14,048 bases of DNA from Bacteroidales bacterium (lineage in GTDB: Bacteria; Bacteroidota; Bacteroidia; Bacteroidales; Bacteroidaceae), in the NCBI GenBank assembly GCA_004552195.1, contig SFPC01000051.1, forward strand, positions 1 to 14,048. The letters are read 5' to 3'. Below the pieces are notes generated by a model. That model was not told where the DNA came from. It was given only the letters and a program-made list of their open reading frames with translations, and searched no databases. Position 1 is the stretch's first letter. The number at the start of each line of letters is the position of its first letter. This document shows, piece by piece, positions 7,438-13,730 of this stretch. The position numbers and the translations under genes are program-made.

Positions 7438-7586
7438 TTGCTTCCACATGCGTTTCAACAGCTTTTCCACGGTTTTTCCACAGGGTTGTGCACAGTATTT
7501 TGGGAACCGGTGTTACCCTGACGCGTTCCCGGGCCAAAAAAGCACAGTCTTTTCGCCGTATGCCGGCAGGGCATGCAGAAATTGTC

Positions 7587-7594
7587 TATCTTCG
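7587..7594 (+). promoter_or_regulatory. candidate -7 promoter box for the TrmH-like gene
   Basis: TATCTTCG followed by C differs from TAnnTTTG at one position and lies 23 bases before the start codon, a usual distance for Bacteroidetes promoters. No clear TTTG -33 element is present. It is the only box-like site between the DnaA-box cluster and the gene. Confidence 0.4.
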
Positions 7595-7617
7595 CAGCCG
7601 TTTTAAAACGATAAACT

Positions 7618-8151
7618 ATGCGAAAACTGACTGTGGAGGATTTGCACCGCTTGGAGGTGGACGATTTCAAGGAGGCGCGGAAGCTGCCTTTGGTCATGGT
7701 GCTCGACAACGTGCGCTCGCTGCACAACGTGGGCAGCGTGTTGCGTACAGCCGACGCTTTCCGGCTCGAAGAGGTGGTGATGTGCGGCATCACAGCCACA
7801 CCGCCTTCGGCAGAAATACACAAGACGGCGCTGGGGGCGGAAGATTCCGTCAGCTGGCGTTATGAGGCCGACACACTCCAGGCTGTCCGCCAGCTACAGG
7901 AGCGGGGCTACGTGGTGCTCGCTGTGGAACAGGTGGAAGGCAGCCTCAAGTTGGGCGAGTTCGAGCCGCTGCCCGGAAAACGCTACGCTTTGGTGATGGG
8001 CAACGAGGTGAAGGGGGTGCAGCAGAACGTGGTGGATGCCTGCGACCAGGCCCTCGAAATTCCGCAGTACGGCACGAAACATTCGCTCAACGTGAGTGTG
8101 ACGGCAGGTATAGTGATGTGGGAATGGGCACGTAAGTGGAAGGCAGACTGA
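7618..8151 (+). CDS. TrmH/SpoU-family RNA 2'-O-methyltransferase
   Basis: 177 residues, a single SPOUT catalytic domain without the N-terminal substrate-binding domain of RlmB/TsnR proteins. It should transfer methyl from SAM to a ribose 2'-OH in tRNA or rRNA. Motif 1: LDNVRSLHNVGSVLRTADAF (29-48) with Asn31 and catalytic-type Arg43; motif 2: ALVMGNEVKGV (124-134) with the key Glu130; motif 3: IPQYGTKHSLNVSVTAGIVMWE (148-169), part of the trefoil-knot cofactor pocket. All three motifs are intact. The target nucleotide cannot be read from sequence; the short form resembles TrmL/TrmH-like tRNA enzymes. It is the first gene right of the putative origin, with a possible promoter at 7587, and is followed after 53 bases by the HAD phosphatase on the same strand. 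Confidence 0.93.
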   Translation: MRKLTVEDLHRLEVDDFKEARKLPLVMVLDNVRSLHNVGSVLRTADAFRLEEVVMCGITATPPSAEIHKTALGAEDSVSWRYEADTLQAVRQLQERGYVVLAVEQVEGSLKLGEFEPLPGKRYALVMGNEVKGVQQNVVDACDQALEIPQYGTKHSLNVSVTAGIVMWEWARKWKAD

Positions 8152-8204
8152 CAGCCGACCGTTTTTTCATCCTTCTTGTTTTACAATTCAATATATATGA
8201 TTTC

Positions 8205-9023
8205 ATGAAATATCCAGTGATAGCCCTCGACTTGGACGGCACACTTACCAACAACCGCAAGGAGGTGACACCGCGCACCCGCCGGGCGTTGGCACGGGCA
8301 GCGGCTCAGGGAGCCGTTGTGGTGCTGGCTTCCGGACGACCCACCTATGGCATAGCACCGGTGGCGGAAGTGCTGGCGCCGGACTGCCCCGAAATTTACA
8401 TCCTTTCCTATAACGGCGGAAAAATCGTGCATTGGTCTTCCCACCGCGAGCTTTATGCCAAGCATTTGCCCGATGAGGTGTTACCCCTCTTGGTTCATTA
8501 CGCCGAAACCCACCGTTATGCCCTCGTGGGCTACAAGGACAACCGCATCATCACGCAACGGCCCGACGACCCCTACGTGGCGGAGGAAGCGCGTATCAAC
8601 CGGATGGAAATATGCGGCGTGGAGAAGTTGCTGCCGAACATAGAAAAGCATCCGGTGAAGCTGCTCTTGACAGGACATCCCGATGAGATGATGCGGGCGG
8701 AGCAGGAATTGGCCCTGCTCTTGGAAAACAGGATGGACGTGTTCCGCTCGGCACCTTTCTTCTTGGAGCTGGTGCCCAAGGGGATAGACAAGGCACAATC
8801 TTTGCAGCGGCTGTTGGCTCATTTGCAGCTCACGCCTTCCGACCTCTTGGCCTTTGGCGACGGTTACAACGATTTGTCCATGATCAAGCTGGCCGGTATG
8901 GGCGTGGCCATGGACAATGCGGCTCCCGAACTGCGTGCCGTGGCCGACCGCATCACGCTGTCGAACGAGGACGACGGGGTGGCCGTCGTATTGGAAGAGT
9001 TGGAGCGCGAAAATCAGGAGTAA
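8205..9023 (+). CDS. Cof-type HAD-IIB phosphatase
   Basis: 272 residues from ATG 8205; an in-frame ATG at 8136 would overlap the upstream gene and add a non-conserved leader, whereas MKYPVIALDLDGTLTNN is the classic family start. HAD motif I DLDGTL (Asp9 nucleophile, Asp11), motif II ASGRP (Ser43), motif III Lys196 in PKGIDKAQSL, motif IV FGDGYNDLSMI (Asp219, Asp223). The IIB-type cap domain lies between motifs II and III (about 85-185). Members dephosphorylate sugar phosphates, flavin or thiamin intermediates in the cytoplasm; the substrate here is unknown. It lies 53 bases after the TrmH-like gene and is probably cotranscribed. A long hairpin terminator follows the stop codon. Confidence 0.93.
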   Translation: MKYPVIALDLDGTLTNNRKEVTPRTRRALARAAAQGAVVVLASGRPTYGIAPVAEVLAPDCPEIYILSYNGGKIVHWSSHRELYAKHLPDEVLPLLVHYAETHRYALVGYKDNRIITQRPDDPYVAEEARINRMEICGVEKLLPNIEKHPVKLLLTGHPDEMMRAEQELALLLENRMDVFRSAPFFLELVPKGIDKAQSLQRLLAHLQLTPSDLLAFGDGYNDLSMIKLAGMGVAMDNAAPELRAVADRITLSNEDDGVAVVLEELERENQE

Positions 9024-9027
9024 GTAT

Positions 9028-9100
9028 GCCAATAGGCAAAGCAAAACCACCGGAAGGACAGACAATTTTTCCTTCCGGTGGTTTTGCTTTGCCTATCGGC
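9028..9100. terminator. long bidirectional hairpin between the HAD phosphatase and sufE
   Basis: A perfect 27-base inverted repeat (9032-9058 with 9070-9096), loop 11 bases, extended after one mismatch by three more pairs (9028-9030 with 9098-9100). On the plus strand it is followed by tatttttagg. It lies between two convergent genes, starting 4 bases after the phosphatase stop. The stem is unusually long for an intrinsic terminator. Confidence 0.85.
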
Positions 9101-9164
9101 GGTATTTTTAGGAATGAATATCCTCGGTTTCAAGCAGAAAGCGGATTGGATAGGTAAAGGATAT

Positions 9165-9590
9165 TTACGCTTCCAACTTTGTCTTATAGACCAAGGCGTA
9201 CATTCTGATTTGTTTGATCATGGATAGAAGGCCGTTCGAGCGGGTGGGCGACAGGTGTTCCGTCAGTCCGATGCGGTCGATGAAGTAGAGCGGACTGTCG
9301 AGGATTTCCTGCGGCGTGTGGTGCGTTACGGCGCGGATGACGAGCGACACCATGCCCTTCACAATCAGTGCGTCGCTTTCGGCGCGGAAGTCGAGGAGGC
9401 CGTCGTGCGCTTCGCAGACAATCCACACGCGGCTCTGGCAACCGTCGATAAGGTTCTGGTCCGTTTTCTCCTGTTCCGCCAACGGTTCCTGCTCTTCGCC
9501 CAAGTCAATGAGCAGTTGGTAGCGGTCCATCCAATCGTCGAGGCAGCAAAATTCCTCGATTATCTCTTCTTGTATTTCGTTGATAGTCAT
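9165..9590 (-). CDS. sufE: SufE-family cysteine desulfurase activator
   Basis: 141 residues, normal SufE length. SufE accepts persulfide sulfur from the cysteine desulfurase SufS and passes it to the SufBCD scaffold during Fe-S cluster assembly in the cytoplasm. The active-site cysteine is Cys51 in LIDGCQSRVW (48-56), the family's defining motif and at the same position as in E. coli SufE; the rest follows the family, with a DDWMDRYQLLIDLG helix at 18-31 and a C-terminal LSPTRSNGL segment (about 114-122). It stands alone: no sufB, sufC, sufD or sufS in the window. Its 3' end faces the convergent phosphatase gene across the long hairpin; upstream lies the cyclase gene, separated by 97 bases with a possible weak terminator. 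I saw no clear promoter box. Confidence 0.95.
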   Translation of the reverse strand: MTINEIQEEIIEEFCCLDDWMDRYQLLIDLGEEQEPLAEQEKTDQNLIDGCQSRVWIVCEAHDGLLDFRAESDALIVKGMVSLVIRAVTHHTPQEILDSPLYFIDRIGLTEHLSPTRSNGLLSMIKQIRMYALVYKTKLEA

Positions 9591-9633
9591 GATGCAAAAG
9601 GTTTAGGAGGTATTCTAAAAATTAGTATGAGGG

Positions 9634-9657
9634 TTTTTGCTATTCTATAATAGAAAA
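9634..9657 (-). terminator. weak AT-rich hairpin between the glutaminyl cyclase gene and sufE
   Basis: tttttgctatt and aatagaaaaa pair with one bulged base around the loop ctat, 30 bases downstream of the cyclase stop. It is A/T-only apart from few bases and has T-runs on either side. It could end the cyclase transcript or be chance. Confidence 0.35.
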
Positions 9658-9687
9658 AGAAGCATCCAAGCGTATATAGAACACCCC

Positions 9688-10683
9688 TTAAGGTTTTTCA
9701 GAAAGAAACTGCAAGAGCGTCTGTCCCACGCCCTTCAGCGTTTCGCGTGAGATGTTTTCGGGCGTGTCCTGTGTGGTGTGCCACGTCGCCCCGAAGGTGT
9801 GTTCGCCCTCCACGTAGGGTATGATGTCGATGGTCGGGATGCCGGCCACTTCGTTCATCGGTACGTGGTCGTCCTGGGCATATCCGCCCTGCTCGGTGAG
9901 GAAAAGCTGCGACGCGCCGGCACGTCCGGCTGCGTCCCACACCTGTACCATCACCTCCGAGGCATAACGCATGGAGATGCCCTCGAAGCAGAAGCGCGCA
10001 TCGCGGCCTCCCACCATGTCGAGCAGGATGCCGAAGCGCGCCTTGTAGCCCGGCACGTGCGGATGGGCGGCCCAGTACTGCGAGCCGAGGCACCAATCGG
10101 AGCCGTTTTCCATTTCGTCCGTCTCGCCCCAATAAGGCATACCGTAGTCCTCCGAGTCGAAGCAGATAAAGTCTATGCCGAGTTCCGGCTTCAGCTCTTC
10201 CAGTTTGCGTGCCACCTCCAGCATCACCGCCACGCCGCTGGCACCGTCGTTGGCCGCCATCACCGGCTGCCGGTGGAGCGACGAGTCAGGGTCAGCGTCG
10301 GCCCAGGGACGGCTTTCCCAATGGGTGCAGATGATGATGCGGTCCGCCAGTTCCGGGCGATAGGCCGCGATGATGTTGCGCGTGTGCAGCACCTTGCCGT
10401 CCCAGGCTTTCTGGTCCGCACGCTGCTCGCTGACCGACAGGCCCAGGGCTTTGAAACGCGCCACGATGTAGTCGCCGCAGCGGTCGTGGGCTGCAGAGCC
10501 CGGCACACGCGGACCGAAGTCGCACTGCGCCACGACGGAAGCGTAGGCCGAGTCGGCATCGAACTGCACCTGCGTTACGGCAATCGTGTCGGTGTCCTGA
10601 CCGGAGGAAGTCTGGCTTTGGTTTTTACAACCCGTGAATGTGGCCAACATAATCAACAGGAAGGAAAAGGATATAACTTTCAT
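9688..10683 (-). CDS. M28-family glutaminyl-peptide cyclotransferase (type II glutaminyl cyclase), lipoprotein
   Basis: 331 residues. A lipoprotein signal peptide starts the protein: basic MK, hydrophobic ISFSFLLIMLA, lipobox TFTGC with Cys19. After a Ser/Thr/Gln-rich linker comes a single M28 zinc domain (about 45-331). Visible metal/catalytic candidates: THWESRPWADAD (120-131) with His121, ANDGASG with Asp146, FDSEDYG with Glu177-type acid/Glu178, DDH at 271-273, and WHTTQDTPEN (301-310) with His302. The HWESRPWAD block and the WHTxxDTxEN ending match the glutaminyl cyclase branch rather than aminopeptidases. Such enzymes convert N-terminal Gln of exported proteins to pyroglutamate in the periplasm; related enzymes are known from oral Bacteroidales such as Porphyromonas, Tannerella and Prevotella. 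Flanking genes give no functional clue. Confidence 0.88.
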   Translation of the reverse strand: MKVISFSFLLIMLATFTGCKNQSQTSSGQDTDTIAVTQVQFDADSAYASVVAQCDFGPRVPGSAAHDRCGDYIVARFKALGLSVSEQRADQKAWDGKVLHTRNIIAAYRPELADRIIICTHWESRPWADADPDSSLHRQPVMAANDGASGVAVMLEVARKLEELKPELGIDFICFDSEDYGMPYWGETDEMENGSDWCLGSQYWAAHPHVPGYKARFGILLDMVGGRDARFCFEGISMRYASEVMVQVWDAAGRAGASQLFLTEQGGYAQDDHVPMNEVAGIPTIDIIPYVEGEHTFGATWHTTQDTPENISRETLKGVGQTLLQFLSEKP

Positions 10684-10815
10684 CGTTGGTGAAAATTGGA
10701 GTGTAGAGGAAAGTGGTAAGATATTTTACGTTGAAAACAGATTAAGCTTGTACGGAAGGAAGTCCCAAGAGGCGGAATGCTTGTGCTGCACTCCTTTTTT
10801 CCCTTTCGATGAGCG

Positions 10816-12603
10816 TCAAAGGTGAAGGTGCATTTTGCGTTGCTCGTGGTAGAGAGCCATCACGCGGAGGAAATTCTTTCCCCACACCTTTTCCAAATCC
10901 TGCTCCGTGAACCCTTCGTCCAAGAGCCGGCGTGTAAAGTTGGGCAGCTCTGATGCCGATGCCAGTCCCGGCACTCCGCCGTCGCCGTCGAAGTCTGTGC
11001 CGATGCCCACGTGGTCGATGCCCGCCACCTCCACCATGTGCAGCAAGTGGCGCACCGCGTCGTCGATAGTGGCCTGCCGTCCGTCGGCAGCATCGTGGAG
11101 AAAACCCTCGTAGAGCGTCACCTGCGCCACGCCCCCTGCCGCTGCCAATGCGCGGAGCTGGTCGTCGGTCAGGTTGCGCGGGTGGTCGCACAGCGCGCGG
11201 CTTGAAGAATGGGAACATACAATGGGCAGCTCGCTCACCTCCAAGGCTTGGTAAAAAGAAGTTTCGGCGGCATGACTCAGGTCCACCATCACACCGCAGC
11301 GGTTCATTTCCCGGATGACTTCGCGCCCGAACGCCGACAAGCCGCCGTGCAGCTGTTGCGAGCGGCGCGCCGAGTCACAAATCAGGTTGTCGCCGTTGTG
11401 GCACAAAGTGATGTAGACGATGCCCATCCGTGCGAAGCGTTCCACCTGCCCCAAGTCTGTGCCCAAGGCATAGCCGTTTTCTATGCCACGCATCACCGAA
11501 AGCATCCCGTTGCGCTTGTGTTCGTAAAGCTCTTCCACGCTCTGCGCCAAGGCCACGCCGGGTGCGTCCGCCACGCGGCGTTCTATTTCGCCGAGTGTCT
11601 GCACCGCCTGTTCGTTGGCCGCCCGGTGACCTTCGTCCGTCAGCTCTCCTTGCGGCAGATAAGCCACCATAATCGTGGCATCGAGCTTTCCTTCGCGCAT
11701 TTTGGGGAAGTCCACCAGCAGTTGCGGGTCGCGGTGCGTCAGGTCCACCCCTTTGCTGAAAAACATCGGCGTGTCGCAGTGCGAGTCAAGCGTGAGGATG
11801 TGGCGGTGCGTCGTTCTGACGCGCCGGAACGCGGCAGCCTGACTGACGAAATGCTCAAACAGCGGTTGCATCCGGCGGTCGCCTTCCAGGATGAAGCATT
11901 CCGGATGCCACTGCACACCCATGGCGGGCTTCTGCTCCGTACTCTCTATGGCCTCGATAACGCCGTCGGCCGAGCGGGCCGTCACCCGGAAGTGCGGCCC
12001 CGGGTCTGCCACCGCCTGGTGGTGGAAAGAGTTCACCGCAACGACATTTCCGAGCAGCTGGGTCACCAAAGAGTCCGCCTCCGCCCTGACCGTGTGCGTG
12101 GCCTCCCAGCGCGGTGCGTCCTGCGAATGTTTCAGCAGTTGACATTCAGGATGTGCGGTAGCCATGTCCTGCTCCACGCGGCCTCCCAAGGCAGCCGCCA
12201 TCACCTGGATGCCCCGGCAAATGCCCAGCAGCGGTATCTGTCGGTCGAAAGCCAGGCGCGCCAGCACCAGTTCGCAGGCATCGCGCTCCGGATTGATGCC
12301 GCCGAGTGCCGCCACCGGCTCCTCGTCCAGCCAGAGCGGGTTGATGTCCGCGCCGCCCGAGAGCAATACCCCGTCCACGCGGTCGAGCAGTTGCACCAGC
12401 TCCGTTCCCGGTTTGCGGCAGGGCGGCACCACCACCGGCAGTCCGCCCGCAGCCTCTACCGCCCGGAAATAGCCCGGCAGGAGCTGCAGCCGGTCGTCGG
12501 CAAAGTTGCCCGTGATGGCGATGAGCGGCTTCTGTTCGCGCCACCCGTGCAGGCTTTCTCTGCTGAGGCGGTCGAGTGCATCCGCTAAATGGAAAAGTGA
12601 CAT
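10816..12603 (-). CDS. fusion of class I amidotransferase-like hydrolase (PuuD/C26) and membrane-dipeptidase-like (M19) enzyme
   Basis: 595 residues with two enzymatic domains in one frame. Domain 1 (about 25-255): peptidase C26 / gamma-glutamyl-GABA hydrolase type, with SGGADINP (82-89), nucleophile Cys129 in LLGICRGIQ, His233 and Glu235 in QWHPE. Domain 2 (about 268-590): M19 dipeptidase with zinc ligands His275 and Asp277 (DSHCDTP), Glu375 (GIENGYAL), His444 (DLSH), His465 (CSHSSSRAL) and Asp537 in GTDFDGDGG. All key residues are present. Neither a signal peptide nor a membrane segment is seen, so it should act in the cytoplasm, cleaving gamma-glutamyl compounds and dipeptides, perhaps products such as gamma-glutamyl dipeptides or Cys-Gly; the substrate is inference. 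It is last in a likely operon with DUF4491 (16 bases upstream) and lrp. Confidence 0.92.
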   Translation of the reverse strand: MSLFHLADALDRLSRESLHGWREQKPLIAITGNFADDRLQLLPGYFRAVEAAGGLPVVVPPCRKPGTELVQLLDRVDGVLLSGGADINPLWLDEEPVAALGGINPERDACELVLARLAFDRQIPLLGICRGIQVMAAALGGRVEQDMATAHPECQLLKHSQDAPRWEATHTVRAEADSLVTQLLGNVVAVNSFHHQAVADPGPHFRVTARSADGVIEAIESTEQKPAMGVQWHPECFILEGDRRMQPLFEHFVSQAAAFRRVRTTHRHILTLDSHCDTPMFFSKGVDLTHRDPQLLVDFPKMREGKLDATIMVAYLPQGELTDEGHRAANEQAVQTLGEIERRVADAPGVALAQSVEELYEHKRNGMLSVMRGIENGYALGTDLGQVERFARMGIVYITLCHNGDNLICDSARRSQQLHGGLSAFGREVIREMNRCGVMVDLSHAAETSFYQALEVSELPIVCSHSSSRALCDHPRNLTDDQLRALAAAGGVAQVTLYEGFLHDAADGRQATIDDAVRHLLHMVEVAGIDHVGIGTDFDGDGGVPGLASASELPNFTRRLLDEGFTEQDLEKVWGKNFLRVMALYHEQRKMHLHL

Positions 12604-12619
12604 GAGAAAAAGTGTTTAT

Positions 12620-12907
12620 TTACGATTGGTGTCCTGGTCCTTTGGGGAACCATCCTTTCCGCACCCGTTGGCGCTGTTCAAAGAGTTCCAGAATGGACCA
12701 CAGACATGAAAAACCCGTTACGCCCAAGAGCGAAGCGGCGAATACGTTTTCTATGAAGAAGGCACCGACTATGGCGCCGATGCCTGCAAGCAGGAACACC
12801 CACCACGGGCGGGTGCCGAAGTAATATTCCGTTTTGATAACTATGGGGTGGAAAATACCGATGACCGCAAAGGTGGCCAAACCGATAAGTGGCCCTGTGT
12901 AAGACAT
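12620..12907 (-). CDS. DUF4491 small membrane protein
   Basis: 95 residues with three hydrophobic segments (about 5-24, 36-52 and 54-73) and a charged C terminus (ELFEQRQRVRKGWFPKGPGHQS). The motifs IGIFHPIVIKTEYYFGTRPWW and EQRQRVRKGWFPKGP match my memory of the DUF4491 family, found in Bacteroidetes and some Firmicutes. The function is unknown; it should sit in the inner membrane. It lies 25 bases after lrp and 16 bases before the amidotransferase-dipeptidase, so it is probably part of that operon, and a transport or membrane-coupling role for the pathway is possible but unsupported. Confidence 0.88.
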   Translation of the reverse strand: MSYTGPLIGLATFAVIGIFHPIVIKTEYYFGTRPWWVFLLAGIGAIVGAFFIENVFAASLLGVTGFSCLWSILELFEQRQRVRKGWFPKGPGHQS

Positions 12908-12932
12908 AAGCGGATGATGGGGAAAGTCAGTT

Positions 12933-13406
12933 TCAGAAATCCAGGTTTTCGATGGTAACGGGAACCGTCCGGCTGATGCTCTGTTCGAGCGATATGAGCG
13001 TTTCGGTCGATATGACTCCTTTGATTTCCTGTATGCGGTTGTTTAGCAAGTCCATGAGGTGCTCATTGTCGCGCGAATACAGCTTGATGAGCATGGTGTA
13101 CGGGCCGGTGGTGAAGTGGCATTCTACTATTTCGGGTATTTTCTCCAGTTCCTCGGCCACGCCTTTGTACATTGAGCCGCGCTCCAGTTTGATGCCGACG
13201 TAGGTGCAAGTGCTGTAACCGATGCTCTTGGGACAGACGTTGTAGCCCGATCCGGTGATGATGCCGGCTTCGATGAGCCGTTGTACCCGTTGATGGATGG
13301 CAGCCCGCGAAACACCACATTCGGCGGCCACATCTTTAAAGGGAATACGCGCGTTGACCGAAATAATCTTCAGGATTTTCAAGTCAAGCTGGTCTACTTT
13401 TTCCAT
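12933..13406 (-). CDS. Lrp/AsnC-family transcriptional regulator
   Basis: 157 residues, typical length. N-terminal winged helix: LDLKILKIISVNARIPFKDVAAECGVSRAAIHQRVQRLIEAGIITG (7-52), with the recognition helix around SRAAIHQRVQRL. C-terminal RAM effector-binding domain (about 65-150): TYVGIKLERGSMYKGVAEELEKIPEIVECHFTTGPYTMLIKLYSRD, followed by the ISLEQSISRTVPV end. RAM domains bind amino acids and set the octamer state, so it may report amino-acid supply. It heads a likely operon with DUF4491 and the amidotransferase-dipeptidase, a context that suggests amino-acid or peptide metabolism as its target. A strong promoter lies just upstream and a perfect palindrome at 13563-13589 may be an operator. 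The exact effector cannot be told. Confidence 0.95.
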   Translation of the reverse strand: MEKVDQLDLKILKIISVNARIPFKDVAAECGVSRAAIHQRVQRLIEAGIITGSGYNVCPKSIGYSTCTYVGIKLERGSMYKGVAEELEKIPEIVECHFTTGPYTMLIKLYSRDNEHLMDLLNNRIQEIKGVISTETLISLEQSISRTVPVTIENLDF

Positions 13407-13444
13407 AGTAAGGATATATTTTCTTTAAGTAACATTTACGCAAG

Positions 13445-13475
13445 CAAAGGTACTGGTTTATTACAATCTGACAAA
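13445..13475 (-). promoter_or_regulatory. Bacteroidetes-type promoter of lrp
   Basis: On the minus strand: TTTG (13475-13472), 19-base spacer, TACCTTTG (13452-13445). This fits the published consensus TTTG N19-21 TAnnTTTG exactly. The -7 element lies 38 bases before the lrp start codon, leaving a short leader. It is the best promoter match in the window. Confidence 0.75.
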
Positions 13476-13562
13476 TTTTGCCGCGATAAAATAGCCTTTT
13501 CTTTGTTTGCAGGCATAAAAAACGTGAAATGTAACGGTGAAGTGTGGCAAAATATAACTTGT

Positions 13563-13589
13563 TCAACTTTCGATACTTCCGAAAGTTGA
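13563..13589. promoter_or_regulatory. perfect palindrome upstream of the lrp promoter
   Basis: tcaactttcg and cgaaagttga (10-base arms) around the loop atacttc. It lies about 90 bases upstream of the lrp -33 element and directly beside the repeat element at 13591. It may be an operator for lrp autoregulation or a hairpin ending the rmuC transcript; without a T-run the second is weaker. Confidence 0.45.
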
Positions 13590-13590
13590 G

Positions 13591-13730
13591 GTTATGAGAG
13601 ATAAGGTTATGAGGTTATAAAGTTACTATTTGAATGGATTGTATTCAGGCGTTACAGTAGTCACTCTAACCTTATAACCTTATAATCTTATAACCTTATA
13701 ACCTTATAACCTCATAACCTTATAACCTTA
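13591..13730. repeat. inverted-arm 8-bp repeat element at the 3' end of rmuC
   Basis: Right arm: seven copies of an 8-mer of the CTTATAAC type start at 13671, 13679, 13687, 13695, 13703, 13711 and 13719 (one has a T at the last position, one a C at the third). A partial unit then reaches the rmuC stop codon (13728-13730). Left arm: reverse-complement units (GTTATGAG/GTTATAAA type) at 13591-13621. The arms 13601-13620 and 13704-13723 are perfect reverse complements over 20 bases. Core 13622-13665 is non-repeat. In rmuC RNA this makes a long hairpin right after the stop. This element, the palindrome and the lrp promoter fill the 321-base gap between rmuC and lrp. Confidence 0.85.

Larger units (their letters stand above)
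7044..7494. other. oriC: putative chromosomal replication origin (DnaA-box cluster)
   Basis: This lies in an 832-base gene-free stretch (6786-7617). One perfect DnaA box TTATCCACA is at 7289-7297. Close variants TTTTCCACA are at 7044-7052, 7301-7309 (reverse) and 7474-7482; CTTTCCACA at 7143-7151 (reverse) and 7222-7230; GTTTCCACA at 7152-7160 (reverse); TTGTGCACA at 7486-7494; TTTTCCACG at 7463-7471. Nine sites in 451 bases, both orientations, two of them directly abutting. An A+T tract at 7068-7120 could be the unwinding element. Genes on both sides (uvrA leftward, TrmH-like rightward) point away, and noncoding G/C skew reverses across it. dnaA is not in the window, so the call rests on box density, skew and orientation. 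6786-7043 holds only the uvrA promoter candidate; I see no gene in it. Confidence 0.7.

Noticed and set aside
8136..8204. Upstream start for the HAD phosphatase, adding 23 residues
   Set aside because: It would overlap the TrmH-like gene and place a non-conserved leader ahead of the standard MKYPVIALDLDGTL beginning.
9778..10692. 304-residue open frame on the plus strand
   Set aside because: Antisense to the glutaminyl cyclase gene; the composition is low-complexity His/Arg/Val and no motif is seen.
11209..12588. 459-residue open frame on the plus strand
   Set aside because: It lies fully antisense to the amidotransferase-dipeptidase gene, which has all catalytic motifs. The translation is His/Arg-rich with no recognisable domain, as expected for a shadow in GC-rich DNA.
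13671..13730. Possible CRISPR-like array because of regular repeats
   Set aside because: Units are 8 bases with no spacers, so it is a simple tandem repeat. The same applies to the 7- and 9-base arrays elsewhere in the window.
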